Source: Portulaca oleracea
Taxonomy: Eukaryota > Streptophyta > Magnoliopsida > Caryophyllales > Portulacaceae
DNA: 64,000 nucleotides
Direction: 5' to 3'
NCBI GenBank assembly: GCA_029582165.1
Contig: CM055883.1
Location: 18,694,501-18,758,500, forward strand
The translations under genes were made by a program, and so were the position numbers. Positions 41,051 through 53,211 of the stretch are shown piece after piece (position 1 is the stretch's first letter; each line of letters starts with the position of its first letter). The notes below the pieces were generated by a model. It did not search any database. It was not told the DNA's origin and saw nothing but the letters and a program-made list of their open reading frames with translations.

Positions 41051-42668
41051 CGTTTAGACCCAATTTTGTGTCTAAATACCGCCTAAATCCTTAGGCTTTT
41101 GCTTGTTTCGTGGTTTAATTTAATAACTTTTAACACATTTTTAGTTATTTTGTAGATTTTGGAGTTTTTACTCAAAACATGGTAAAAAGGGCCATTTTGC
41201 AACTATTTTGGGAATCCCGAGATTTCCCGAGTCTTGATCGAGTCAAAGGCGAAGGAAGCGAAAAGGTCGGACGTGCCGAGTGGCTCAAAAGATAGAGATT
41301 TTGCTGAACTTTGCCAAGGCGTAGCCCCCGCCACGCTCAAGGTAGCGGGCGCTACCCTCCTCTCGTCCGATGGCTGTCATACGCACCAAGGCGTAGCCCC
41401 CGTCACCACTTATGTAGCAGGCGCTACACCCTGATCATCAAAGCAGTCGAGCTTAACCGTACCCACAGTCTTGATGATCGCACCTGCGGTGGGTGCAAGG
41501 CATGTGCAGAGGTGAAGTGCCCGACTGAGACCGCACCTGCGGTGCCCAGAGACCGCAGCTACGGTCTCTCGAGGGACAAATCGCCCAAACATTTTTCGCA
41601 GGTGACCGCACCTTTGGTGTCCAGGGACCGCACCTGCGGTCCCCTGTTGTTGCGCGTTTTGTCGGGCCTTTTGCGCCGCGTTTTGGGTAGTTTTTAGTCC
41701 TTGTATAAATAGATTCCCTTGATGCATTTTGAGGGGGATCCCCAACCGAGTTACTTAGACATTATTTCAGCTTTGTATTAGTGGATTTTAGAGAGAGACT
41801 AGTGAGAGATTTATTCTAGGGTTTGTGGTTATTGAAGATTTGGGTATTCAAACAATTGAGAGATTGTTCGATCATCTCTTTATTGCTTTCCTTTGTTCAT
41901 CTACATCATTTTGATAAGTATTCTCTTCCCTTAACTCTTTTATTAATTACTTTGCTTGTTCTTTAATTTCTTTACTTGTTATTTTGATTGTTTTGCTTGT
42001 TTATGGTTGTTTGATGTTAGAAATCATGTTTAGGTTTGGTTTGGATGTTGTTAGCATAGTGTTTATCATAATTAGTGGCTAGAAACCCTATGGGTTAGGG
42101 GATAATTAAGTGTGTGAATGGGTGATTAGGTTTGGGTTAGCAATATTAGTGAGTATTTAGTTGGGAAATCAATTTCCCACTCCGTTCCTTCCCTCAAGTG
42201 GGATGTACTTGGGTTCGAAAGTCCCCAAACACATCCAACACTTGTGTTGGAAGGTTGTAATTGGGATAGTTAGTACTCTACTCACGGAAGTGAATAGAGG
42301 CTAACTAGGAAATTCCGTTTCATTAACCCTCCGGGTCCGTGGTGGACTTTGGGGAAGTTAATCCGGACTTTCCTCGAAAGAGGAAGCTCGGTTGGTATTT
42401 TCTAACGGAATTGCCACTTGATTTTCTTCCTTCTTGATCTCTTGTTGCAAAACCTATTACCTTGTTCCCGTTTGCATCCCGAAAAGCCTCCGAAGCCCAT
42501 TTTCTTTCCTTGACCGACCTTAGCTTTATTTCTTGCATTGTGATCCTTTTCCACCGATATCCTTACCTTAGCAATCTCATCCCTACCTTTGACCTAGTTT
42601 CTATGACTAAGGCCGCTAGCTCCCTGAGAGAGAACGACAAAACCGAGGTCTCACAAACCACTGTTACT
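41051..42668 (+). mobile_element. E5: solo LTR of the E3/E4 family, 1618 bp
   Basis: CGTTTAGACCCA to CACTGTTACT, closely similar to the E4 LTR (37815-36156) in the opposite orientation. No primer site or gag follows, and GTCAA flanks both sides. Dyads in U3: GGTAGCGGGCGCTACC near 41341, GACCGCAGCTACGGTC (41551-41566), GACCGCACCTGCGGTC (41626-41641). TATAAATA is at 41704. The terminal TG and CA of the relatives are CG and CT here. Confidence 0.85.
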
Positions 42669-42906
42669 GTCAACAAGGTAGCCTCATTTTTCTAAGGCAT
42701 GGTCATGCTAGAAAAATTTACGAGCGACTTGAGTATAACTCAATTAAGTTTCCGAAGCAGATGAATTGATTAAATAAATAAAATATTTAACCTTTAATCG
42801 TAATTAATTAAAACTCATTAGTTGGTTAGAAAATCTAACTAGTTATTCGAATTAACTAGTTAAAATTAATAACCCACTAACTAATCTAATTAATTAAAAA
42901 TGATAG

Positions 42907-42963
<57 letters not shown>
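42907..42963. repeat. AT dinucleotide microsatellite
   Basis: About 57 bases of uninterrupted AT. Confidence 0.97.
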
Positions 42964-42967
<4 letters not shown>

Positions 42968-43136
42968 CTCATTTATTTATTCTCATTTTTCCTCAATTTG
43001 ACCCAAATAATGGAGTGGTCCATGGCCCAAACTTCAACTCCAATCTCTCTTTCCTTATTTTTGGGCTTTTCACTGCTGGCCTAGCCTGCACCTTTGATGT
43101 TTATTTCCTTCTCCATTCAAGCATCATAGCTCAACA

Positions 43137-43199
43137 CCTTAGTCTGATGGTTAAGGCACTTGACTAATACATAGAGGTCTATGGATTGACTCCTACCAT
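43137..43199 (+). repeat. tRNA-like module 1
   Basis: TTAGTCTGATGGTTAAGGCA resembles a D-arm with a box A, and GGTCTATGGATTGACTCC resembles a T-arm with a degenerate box B, about 50 bases apart. Two related copies are at 44476-44540 and 44746-44812. The acceptor arm and a convincing anticodon stem are missing, so it is not a working tRNA gene. Confidence 0.4.
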
Positions 43200-44475
43200 C
43201 CCCCTTTTGCTTCGCTGTTTCTATTTTCCCCTTTCTTAACGGTCCCAACCGTCCCCCTCCTCTTCTTGGGCTGGATCTAGCCCATCCGTCTCTTCTTCTT
43301 TCTTTTTCTCTCTCTTTTTCTCTTTTTTTTTTAATTTTTCTTATACTTCACTTCTTCTTTTTTCAGAACTTTGTTTGTCCACCATTTTTTTTTTTGTACT
43401 TCTTTTTCTTGTATAGATGTCTCTAACCACGGAATGTGATATCCATCCTCGCAAAAATGAAGCAAAAATAGTGATAAGAGACTAAGATACCCAAGGTTAA
43501 TTAAATACTTGGGATTTCTACATGAAAATCAAAGGAATTTTTAACATCTCAACTTCAAGTGAGAATCCACAAAGAGAAAAGGTGAAAATTATGCCCAGAA
43601 TGGTCGAAATAATGAACAACAGATCTTAAATTGTGAAAATAAAATCTAAAAACTTAAGGAATTAGATATGGGGGTGGGATAGAGGGTTGGTATGTGCGTT
43701 AAGATTTTGGGATCTGGGTTGCAGACAAGGGTGAAGTGTTAACTAGAGATCAGATCTGCAGGCGCGGTCGTGCATTCTTGGAGACGATCATCCAAGCCGT
43801 GCACAGATTGGGCTCGGATCCGAGTTGTACAGAGTCGAGTGCAAATGCCGAGGCCGAGCGTAAATGACGAAGCTGAGCGCGAGGAACAAACGTTGAAGAG
43901 TAGTAAACCCTGGGCTTTTTGGGGCTCGGATCCGTACTGTACGGGGACGAGCGTCCAAGCCCAGCAAGTTGGACGAGCAAGTCTCTGGGCTCGTTTTTAT
44001 AATTGTATAGGACGAGCATCCAAGCTGAGCGAATTTTTGGAGTGGTACGGATCCGAGTATCAAGACCGAACGAGTTGGAGGGCTCGGATGCGTAATTGTT
44101 TGTGCCGACCGAGGGACATGGTGGCAAATCCGAACAATGAGATGAATTCATGGTGGTTGTGAACTCAGTCATGGTTGTATAATGGAAGCAAGATGTTGAA
44201 AAGGGTTAGAGAGAGAAAGCAGAGAGAGAAGGGAGAAGAACGGCCGAGGAAGAAAAAGATTAGGGTTGGGGATTAAGAGGGAATTAGGGTTTTTAAAATA
44301 ATATAATCCACCCTCCATTCTATGTCTTGGTCGTGATTAGGCTAAATAGCCGAATGGGCCTTGGCCCACCTTCTTTTCTTCAATCCATTCCCCCTCTTCT
44401 TTCATTCACTTCGCTGGGCTCAACCCAATCCATAGGTTTTTGGATTTTTCCTCCTTTCTCCATCAAAATCAACTA

Positions 44476-44540
44476 TATTAGGCTGGTGGTTGAGGCCTAC
44501 ATCTTGCACCCTCATGGTCAGGTGTTTGAATCTTCTCCTC
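44476..44540 (+). repeat. tRNA-like module 2
   Basis: TTAGGCTGGTGGTTGAGGCC (box A-like) and GGTCAGGTGTTTGAATCTTC (box B-like). Same layout as module 1. Confidence 0.35.
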
Positions 44541-44745
44541 TGCTCTTTTCCTCCCTTGCTATTTTCCTCTTGAATTGGGCTCAGCCCAAGACGCTCTCGT
44601 CTACTAGGCTCGGCCTCGGCCCGTTTCCTCCTTCGTCTGCTGGGCCCGACCTCAACCCATTTCCTTTTCCTTACTCTTATTTCTGGGCTCATAAGTCCAC
44701 AAGATGTTTTCATTTCCTTCACTCTTCACATCATAACTGTCTTCC

Positions 44746-44812
44746 TTAGCCTGATGGCAAGAGCTTATCCCTTTAATGCAATAGTCAAGGGATCGAATGC
44801 TGCTAGCCACAT
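44746..44812 (+). repeat. tRNA-like module 3
   Basis: TTAGCCTGATGGCAAGAGC (box A-like) and CAAGGGATCGAATGCTGC (box B-like). This is the closest of the three to a true GGNTCGAATCC box B. Confidence 0.4.
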
Positions 44813-45238
44813 TCCTCGCTTTTCCTTTGCTTTCCTTTTCCTTTTCTGCCTCGTCCCTTGGGCTCGGCCTCGGCCCAAAATTTCATCCGAGCTGGACCCT
44901 AGCCCATCCTCATCTCCCTTCATTTTCTCTTCTTATTCCTTCCTCCCTTTTCTTCCATATCTTTTTTCATTCTTTTCTTCCATATTTTCTATTCTTTACT
45001 TCCATATACTCTTTTTTTATTCTTTTCTTTTCCTTTCCTCCTCCTTTTCACTTTCATTTTATTTTCCTTTTTCCTTCTTCTACCAAGTGGACTTGGGCCC
45101 AACCTCCCACACACATTTTGCTTTCTTCTTTTGTAGAAAAACACACGTGCATAATTTTTCCTGGTGTTTTTGCACATCGTAATTGTTGTCCGGATCCGCT
45201 CTTTCCGGTGTGGTACCCCCTGTATTTATATATGCATA

Positions 45239-45240
<2 letters not shown>

Positions 45241-45276
<36 letters not shown>

Positions 45277-45279
45277 GAA

Positions 45280-45330
<51 letters not shown>
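45241..45330. repeat. AT dinucleotide microsatellite, interrupted
   Basis: Two AT blocks (45241-45271 and 45284-45328) are separated by a short AATATGAATATTA segment. Confidence 0.95.
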
Positions 45331-45331
<1 letters not shown>

Positions 45332-45537
45332 AGTACATAGGGTCTTCATATCAGACTATATTGCCGCAAATTGTCCGCTGGGTGGCTCTCTTGTCGCCTT
45401 CTTATACCGAATGCTTGATGCCCGGACTGAAAATGACTGTGGAAGAGATATCAGATCCGGCAAATGCCTCGATTAAGTTAACGACGAACCTTTTATATAA
45501 ACTCCGTGCTTAGAATTTAATCGCCACTTTTTCACTC

Positions 45538-45546
45538 TATATATTT
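45538..45546 (+). promoter_or_regulatory. TATA box of the Transposase_28-like gene
   Basis: TATATATTT, followed by a C/T-rich leader and a candidate donor AAG|GTAATTC at 45680, that is, an untranslated first exon. A second TATATAA lies at 45494. The start codon follows at 45748. Confidence 0.5.
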
Positions 45547-45747
45547 GACTCCTTCCTCCCTCACTTTCACCACAACATCCACAACCTTCATTTCCTCTCT
45601 CTAGATAGCAAGGTAGTGAGAGAGTGAGAGATTGGAGCTAAAGATTGAGTTTTTCCACGCTTCGACTTCAACTCCTAAGGTAATTCCCTTCGTCGTTGCT
45701 ATTTATCGCTTTATTTTGGTTTATAATATCACATACCCCCGCTCCCG

Positions 45748-48089
45748 ATGACCGAATTTCCATATGTTAGCATGGGGCATAATAGTGCGAGTCATTTCGA
45801 GAACTATTAGTCCCAAGGTGTCAACCATAACCCTCCCTTAGGAGAAATCCCGTGTGGGATACCTTTAGATGATTACTTAAGCTCCGATGTCGAAACCTTT
45901 TAAGATTCTAGCACCGAAGTCCAACTTGAGCCTGTGTCTTACACTTGGGAAGTGACCGTTTGTGTTAACGTCGGGGGCATTTACTATAGGCATCTCCCTT
46001 GTAGCACCATGGCTTCTCCTTCATCGCGTCCAGCTCCTACCGGCCTTCCCGGCCCGGCTAGGTCGGATCCCGAGGATGGACCGGGCCGCCACTTTCCCCA
46101 TCCTGTATGGCGTACTGGGACCTCTAGAACCCTTAATTCATTCCAACTAAAATGGGGCTTTGATCGTACGTACAGGGCGCACGTCTCCCCCGAGACAAGA
46201 AGAGTACGTCGTCCTCCTCCGAGGTGCATAGCGGTTTACAAAAAGAGTCTACAATATGGCCTTCGATTTCCCCTTCATGATTTTGTGAAAGAAGTCCTCC
46301 GGATGTATAATGTGGGAATAGCTCAGTTGGTTCCTAACTCTTGGGCGTCAATTAATTCGTTCATTGCCACGTGCGAAGCGAAGGGCTTAGCCTGTACCAT
46401 CCAGACCTTTATCATTATCCGTAAGTTGGTTCGTCATCCAAACTGAGAGGGGGAGGGGCCGGGATGGTGGGTACTATCTAACCGGCAAGGGTACATGACT
46501 GTGCGTAAGAAGCCAACTTCGGTGCATAATTGGAAGCATCGATTTGTATATGTTGGGAAGATGGACGGGGAGATGGGATGTCCCATCCTGGAGTAGGGGT
46601 GATCCCAACGTTAGGGTTAATAAGTACCCGGAAATGTCGAAGGCCCCCTATCCCTTCTATAGGGAGCAGTACGAGGTTGCCGATTACTTTCGATACGAAA
46701 AGGATCCATATCCGCATAGCGGTACACTAAAGACGAGACCGGTAAATTGGCTTCCCTAAGTCTCATGGCTAGAAGTCAACTCTTTCCTGTGCTATGTTGG
46801 GTTGTGCTCTACTATCTCGCGTGGTAATTCTCTTATTTCTCCTTTCCTCTTTTTGTTACATCACTTAGCTAACCACAACTTATGTATTTCGCCGTGCTGC
46901 AGAAACAGCTCGTTGTCAATTAGACCCCGACATGGCCGGAGAGTATTCCGCTAGTGACCTGGAAAGGGTGGAGAACGAGCAGAGACACAAGGAATTGGCC
47001 AAGGCCACCCTACGCCAAGGAAGGAAGATTCCCCGAGTACGTCCTCTTCCCCCTTCTTCTTCACAAGGTGATCATCTTAGCTTTACTCGAGGATTAAATG
47101 CTGTGATTGGACTTCCTGCTGTTCAGAAAATGGCGGAGGTCAGAGCTATACTAGCGAACACGTCACGGGGCCAAGGTAGTGAAAGGAGGACTCAATCTAC
47201 CTTGGGTGTAGATACTGCTAGAGTATACGAGGCGTCGGGGCACGCTGGGTCAACGCCGAAGGGCCCCATTTCTGAAGGTTCTCTTCGCATTTCCCCTCAT
47301 GTACGTCCTCCTAGGAATGCTACCAAAAAGAGGAGGAACGATATGCCCTCGTCCGGACAAGCACCCCCCGAGGACGCATCCCTTCCTTTCTTGGAAGCCG
47401 ACTTCTCCACCAAGTGTTCCCTGATGGAAGACCTGGCCCAAATGTGGCACCTTGCTCCGGATGCCAAAGGTGTACCGAGTTACTCGCAAAAAGCCCAAGT
47501 GGAGTACATGGAGGTACTATTTCTTCTTCATTCCTTAACCATTTTTTGTTTCTTTACTTACGCTTGATCTCCTGCTTTTTATTTGTAGGCGACGATGAAG
47601 GCGTATGTCGCTATGCGGACAATGTCTGCTCCTAACCCGGAAGTTCCACGACTCCAGGGTTTACTTGATAACTCCCAAAGAGAAGTGAGCGGCCTCCAAC
47701 AGAAACTCAGTGAGGAGATGCGCATGAGGGGAGAAGATGTTGAGAGGTTCCAACAGGAGATCGAGGCAAGTCGATGAGATGGGAGGGAGAGGGGTTACAG
47801 GGCCAAGAGGCGAGACGAACGTGCCTTGTTGTGTGACGCCTATAGAGAATATTACGATGGGTCATACGTTGATGAGGAGAGAAAGTCCTTTTTCGACTAT
47901 GCTGATGCCTTGCAACCCCGGAGGGACGAGAGGGGGAAACAAAGTATGGAGTCGGATGAGGATTGCTATTCAGGCGCTTCGAACGCTGACAACGGAGGGG
48001 CTTAAAACAGAGGGGAGTACTCATGCCCACCGACCCCTGGCAAGGGGCTCGACGTCGACTCTGATGGCAGTGAGCATGATGATGAGTAG
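45748..48089 (+). pseudogene. Transposase_28-like gene, antisense to E7, three coding exons
   Basis: The frame from ATG 45748 has stops at 45808 and 45901, then runs through a basic stretch to YGLRFPLHDFVKEVLRMYNV and IAQLVPNSWASINSFI, the hallmark of the 'putative gypsy type transposon' domain (PF04195). After a stop at 46444 it continues with QGYMTVRKKPTSVHNWKHRF and, past a one-base insertion near 46588, NKYPEMSKAPYPFY. Intron 1 ends at a TGCTGCAG acceptor (46902). Exon 2 (46903-47510) is Arg/Ser-rich. Intron 2 is 47511-47588. Exon 3 encodes a coiled coil (LLDNSQREVSGLQQKLSEEM) to a stop at 47775, after which the frame stays family-like to about 48002. The role of these proteins is unknown. 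Confidence 0.72.
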
Positions 48090-48654
48090 ACCCCCTAGAT
48101 CCATCTTTAATATCCATGTTTGTGTTGTAGTACGACTTTATTTTCCGCTTGTTTTTTAAGCTTTAGCCGCTATGGCCTTATGTATTATGCAGTACTATTC
48201 TTCTTTACTTGGCCCCTTTGGTCCGGTGTGTGCTTACTCCTATTTTAATTGCACTTCGTTCCTTGTTGATTGTTACACGGTTACATCTATCTTGTTCATT
48301 TTCTTGTATATTGATGCCGACGATTGGATAAAGACACACAAACACACACAATAATGCTTAACAAAGCGAAATTGCTTAAAAAGTGATTTCTTCATTGATA
48401 GGTGCTTAAAGAAGCGTATACTGATAATGCTTTAAGAAATATCCCTTGACGGGGAGATGCAATATAACCTACAACATTCCGATTTAAAGAAAATAAATCT
48501 TACTCCTAAAGGAAAGTCCACTCTGGCGAGCATATCGAAGAAGAACTTGTGCTCCACATTGATGGAGAAAACTATGTGCGGGCAAAGTCCGACAAAAGAG
48601 GGAAAATTTGTGGGTTCCCTTAGCAAGCTCCTTATATGAAATATTTCCTTAGGT
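48090..48654. other. Spacer between the antisense gene and E7 integrase
   Basis: No gene is seen. T-rich 3'-UTR-like sequence runs from 48110 to 48310, followed by a short AC repeat (48333-48352) and AAGCG/CGCTT-containing words. The chance frames here have no recognisable motif. Confidence 0.6.
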
Positions 48655-51323
48655 TAACGCAGTTCCGGGTCCTTGGGATGTCCACGCCCTAAAGGGTGAT
48701 GAGCCTGAAAGTTCCTGGCCTAACCTCTTCAAGGATAGCATAGGGTCCCTCCCAATTAGCCGTCAGCTTCCCGTGTTCATTAGCCTTTCCCATGGCCTCT
48801 GTTTTCCGCAAAACCAAGTCTCCGACTTTCAGGGGGTGCTCCTTGAACCTTCTATTATAGGCTCAGGCTATCTTCAATTTTGTTGTTGCCTCTCTTAAGT
48901 AGTTATCTCCCCTAACCATAGGGAGCAAATCGAGTGCCTCCCGTAGGGCCGCGTTGTTGAGCTCTTCCTGAAAGGTCGTTAGGCGACCTCTACTGGAAGG
49001 ACGACCTCAGTACCGTATACCAACATGAATGCGGATTCGCCAGTCGAGGATTTTTCGGTAGTTCTTATCGACCATAGGATGGTCAGTAGCTCGTCCGACC
49101 ACTTACCCTTTGCTTCGTCCAACTTCTTCTTCAAGCCATTGAGAATGACTTTGTTGGCAGATTCGGCCTGTCCATTGGCTTGGGGGTGAGCGACCGCGGT
49201 GAAACGAGATTTGCATCCGTAATCCGCTAGGTAATCCCTAACTTTGTCGGTGTCGAACTGTCGGTCGTTGTCGAAGATCATGGCCCTCGGCACCTCATAT
49301 CTAGTGAAGATGTTCTTCCATATGAACTTTCTTACTTCTTTCTCAGTGATTGATGCCACGGCCTCCGCTTCGATCCATTTAGTGAAGTAATCCACTGCCA
49401 CAAATAAGTATTGCCTCTTTCCCGTGGCCTTTGGGAAGGGTCCGAAGATGTCCATCCCCCACTTAGCAAACGGTAAAGGGAATAGGATAGGAGTTAGCTC
49501 TATGTATGGGAGCCTTTGTACTAGAGCAAATTTCTGACACTTGTCGCATTTTCTGACCAAGTTCATGGCATCCTCTCGCAGAGATGGCCAATAGTACCCG
49601 GTGCGCATTGCCATGATTGCCAAAGCTTTTCCCCCGATATGGGAACTGTAAGCACCCTCGTGGATCTCTTTAAGTATTTTCTCGCCCATCTCGGGGGTTA
49701 CGCATCACAGTAAGGGTCTACCAAAGGCCTTCTTGTACAGCACTCCTTCGAAGAGGATGAACCACTCAGCCCTCTTCTTCACATGCTCGGCCTCCTTCTT
49801 ATCGAGGGGTAGCTCCCCGTCGGCCAAGTATTTGACCAAGGGGTCCATCCATGTATTACTTTGGTCAACCCACATGACACTGGGTGTGTCAATGCTTCTT
49901 TTCGCAAGCACCTCCCATTGAATCTTCCTTGGTTGCCCATCGGCTGAGGAGTTGGCCAGCTTTGAGAGAGCATTGGCTTGTCGATTCTCGGAATGAGGTA
50001 CATGTATGATCTCAAAGTGTTGGAGTCTCCCAGATGCTTCTTTGACCTTCCTCAAATAGGCCATCATATTGTCGTCCCTAGCCTCGTATTCTCCATTCAA
50101 CTGACTTACCACCAATTGCGAGTCGGAGTAGACTTTAAGGGAGTTGGCACCTGCGGAATACCAAAGGTCAATCCCCGCCAATAGGGCCTCATACTCGGCC
50201 TCGTTGTTCGAGCCCCTTAATAGGAACTTAAGAGCATGCTCGTATCTCTTCCTCGAGGGGGTAGTAACGATGAGGCCTGCTCCACTTCCGTCTTTGTTCG
50301 ACGACCCGTCAATATAAAGGATCTAAGACTCCTCTCTTGGGGGCGTTGGCTCATCCTTGCGGGAACACTCGGCTATGAAGTTGGCAAGGGTTTGTGCCTA
50401 GATTGCTCTTCGTGGCTCAAACTCTACTCCATACGGGGTCAGCTCTACAGCCTACTTGAGCATCCTCCCGGAACTTTCAAACTTTTGCAATACGCTCCTC
50501 AAAGGCTGATCAGTAAGCACCGTGACTTTGTTGGCTTCGAAGTAAGGACGTAACTTCCGGCTAGCCAGAATCAAGGCATACGCAAATTTCTCCACTAAGG
50601 GGTATCGAAGCTCAGCACCTGTCAAAGCATGGCTCACATAGTAAACCGGTATCTGCTCCTTTTGTCGCTCAACGAGTAGTATGGCACTCACTGCTTGCTT
50701 CGAAACTGCCAAGTATAAGAGTAAATATTCGCCTTGGTGGGGGCTGGCAATCTTAGGCAATCGAGCAAGGTAGGCCTTAAGGTTGTTGAATGCCTCTTCT
50801 ACCTCTTCGTCCCATTCAAACATCGACTTTTTCTTTAAGACCTTGAAGAAAGGTTGACACTTATCGGCGGAGCGGGACATGTACCTACCTAGTGCCGCAA
50901 CACACCCTGTTAACTTCTGAACTTCCTTCACATTTCGAGGGGATCGCATACCCAACACAGCTTGTACCTTGTCTGGATTGGCTTCTATGCCTCTTTGGTT
51001 GATCATGAACCCCAAAAATTTTCCAGACCTTACCTCGAAAACACACTTCTTGGGATTTAACTTCATTTGGTATTGGCGAAGGACTTGAAAAGTTGCCTCA
51101 AGGTGTCCTTGGTGCGCGACCTCTTCCTTGCTCTTCACGATCATATCGTCCACATAAACTTCCATGCTTTTGCCGATGAGGTGGGGTTTGTTCACCAACC
51201 TCTGATAGGTTGCCCCAGCATTTTTGAGGCCTAAGGGCATGACTTTGTAAAAATATAGACCTTTTTCGGTAATGAATGTTGTCTTCTCTTGGTCATGTAA
51301 ACTCATGGGAATCTGGTGATAGC
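48655..51323 (-). pseudogene. pol: E7: Tat-type pol (RT, RNase H, archaeal-type RNase H, integrase), truncated at its 5' end
   Basis: RT begins at the E8 junction with CYHQIPMSLHDQEKTTF and keeps the catalytic box EVYVDDMIVKS. RNase H is YPLVEKFAYALILASRKLRP. After stops near 50450, 50400 and 50325, the second RNase H has YIDGSSNKDGSGAG, NNEAEYEAL and VYSDSQLV, with ANALSKLA where ADALSKLA is usual. Integrase has the zinc finger (H-E-G-A-Y-S-S-H to C-D-K-C) and the DDE core MDIFGPF, FDNDRQFD and GQAESANK. Past a frameshift near 48977 it has KEHPLKVGDLVLRK and GKLTANWEGPYAILEEV, then a stop near 48690. It differs clearly from E2 pol, so it is a second Tat family. Confidence 0.88.
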
Positions 51324-53089
51324 AGTTTAGACCCAATTTTGTGTCTAAATGGTGCCTTAATTCTTAGGCTTTTAACTTGTCTCGTGGTTTACTTTCATAG
51401 CTTTTAATACGTTTTTAGTTATTTTGTAGATTTTGGAGTTTTTACTCAAAACGTGGTATAACGGGCCATTTTAGAGCATTTTTGGTGATTTCCTGAGCAA
51501 AGCCGGACCAAGAGCCGAGGCGGAGTTGACCCGGGACCACTTTCCCCATCTTTGGTGTCAATTAGTGAAATAACACCCACTACGACCCTCGAAACGGGTG
51601 TTACATGCCTTGGAAAGAAGAAAGAAACAAAGGGAAGAAAAGAGTAGGGTAGCACCCGCCACCCTATTGGTTGCGCCCGCTACCACAGTTGGGCCGAGCA
51701 GGACCGTACCTACGGTCAAGGATACCGCACCCGCGGTCTCTCGAAGCTAAAAATCGCCAAGTGGTTTTCACAAGGTAGCCCCCGCCACCCTGAGCGTAGC
51801 GCCCGCTACCCTGTAGGTAACGCCCACTACCGTGTAGGTAGCACCCGCGACTTGTGCTCAAAGTCAGCCACGGATTGTCAGCTAAAGTAGGTAGCGCCCG
51901 CTACCATAGGAGTAGCGCCTGCGACCCCTGGTCCAGGAGCGAGACCGCACCTACGGTAAGCAAGACCGCACCTACGGTCTCTCGAAGGAAAAAATCGCCA
52001 GGCAGATTCCTTAGACAAAACGAGACCGTACCTACGGTATCCCCCAATTATGCGCGATGTTTTCGGTTGTGCGCTGCGATTTGGCCAACCAATTTCACTT
52101 GTAAATATACCCCTTTTTCACGATTTCTTGGAGGAAAATCTTATAGAGTGTTAGACATTATTTCCAGCGCTGTAATTAGGAGTTTTAGATAGAGATTAGT
52201 GAGAGATTAATCTAGGGTTTTGGAGATTTGTGTTTGTTATTGAAGATTTAAGGATTCAAACAATTGAGAGATTATTGGATCATCTTGTTATTGCTTTCTC
52301 TTGTTCATCTACAACATTTTGATAAGTATTCTCTTCCCTTAACTCTTTCATTAATTACTTTGCTAATTACTTTCATTGCTCTTTAATTGCTTTGCTTGTT
52401 ATTTTCATTGTTTTGCTTGTTCTTGATTGTTGGATGTTAGAAATCATGTTTAGGGTTGGTTTGGATGTTGTTAGCATAGTTTTTATCATGATTAGTGGCT
52501 AGAAGCCCTATGGGTTAGGGGGTAATTAAGGCTGTGAATTGGTGATTAGGTTTGGGTTAGCAATATTAGTGAGTAATTAGTTGGGAAATCAATTTTCCAC
52601 TCCTTTCCTTCCCTCAAGTGGGATGTATTTGGGTTCGAAAGCTCCCGAATACATTCAACACTCGAGTTGGAAGGTTGGAATTGGGATAGTTAGTACTCTA
52701 CTCACGAAAGTGAATAGAGGCTAACTAGGGAATTTCGTTTCATTAACCCTCCGGGTCAGTAGTGGACTTTGGGGAAGTTAATCCGGACTATCCTCAAATG
52801 AGGAAGCTCGGTTGGTATTTTCTAACGGAATTGGCACTTGATTCTCCCTCTTTATTATTCCCTTGTTGCAAAACCCATTTTCTCATCCCCGTTTACATGC
52901 CGAAAAGCCTCCGAAGCCCATTCCCTTTCCTTGACCGACCTTAGTTTTGTTTCTTGCTTTGTGACCCCTTCAAACTGTTATCCTTACCTTAGCAATCTCG
53001 ACCCGACCATTCACCTAGTTTCTATAGCCAAGGCCGCTAGCTCCCTGAGACAGAACGACATAACCGGGGTGCACAAAACCACTGTTACA
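51324..53089 (+). repeat. LTR a of the E8 array, 1766 bp
   Basis: Starts (A)GTTTAGACCC and ends ACTGTTACA. U3 is packed with dyads: GACCGTACCTACGGTC (51702-51717), GGTAGCGCCCGCTACC (about 51889-51904), two GACCGCACCTACGG units (51942-51977) and another at 52022. A degenerate TATA-like TAAATATA lies at 52102. Shared segments with the E4/E5 LTRs (ends, the TTACTCAAAAC zone, the CCCTCCGGGT zone) show common descent. Confidence 0.87.
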
Positions 53090-53094
53090 CAAAA

Positions 53095-53211
53095 TGGCGT
53101 CGTTGCCGGCGAGTTGCGCCTTTTAGCCTTTTAGTTTTCTTTCTTGAGTTTTCCCTCTAGGTTGTTAAAAATCTAAAAATATGAATAACAAAATGGCGCC
53201 GTTGCCGGGGA
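53095..53211 (+). promoter_or_regulatory. Duplicated tRNA-Asp primer binding sites in copy a
   Basis: TGGCGTCGTTGCCGGCGA (53095-53112, next to the LTR, two mismatches) and TGGCGCCGTTGCCGGGGA (53194-53211, perfect) both follow ACAAAA, 99 bases apart. Confidence 0.8.

Larger units (their letters stand above)
42674..45493. other. Unassigned repeat-like stretch with microsatellites, tRNA-like modules and GGGCC dyads
   Basis: No coding gene. Contents: short inverted repeat 42815-42890; (AT)n at 42907-42963; CTCGGATCCGAG-type dyads at 43812-44095; TGGGCT...AGCCCA dyads at 43268-43285, 44574-44589 and 44863-44883; three tRNA-like modules; a pyrimidine-rich run 44880-45080; (AT)n at 45241-45330. It may be a 3' region or LTR of E7, whose pol lies to the right on the minus strand, but I could not fix LTR ends. 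Confidence 0.4.

Noticed and set aside
43137..44812. Functional tRNA genes
   Set aside because: Box A and B-like words are present, but no paired acceptor stem, no convincing anticodon arm and no terminator-like T-run in the right place.
44754..45349. Phe/Ser-rich and Tyr/Ile repeat frames of up to 158 codons
   Set aside because: Products of a pyrimidine-rich run and an AT microsatellite.
45734..45747. LTR edge of E7 (TATCACA before a CCCCC-rich run, the complement of a polypurine tract)
   Set aside because: It would place the antisense gene's promoter inside the LTR. No second LTR copy or target duplication is visible to confirm it, so I left the E7 LTR undefined.
51700..52050. CRISPR-like repeat array (dyads with spacers)
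   Set aside because: Spacing and repeat lengths are irregular, the units are dispersed in U3 of LTRs and repeat in all family members. This is plant DNA.
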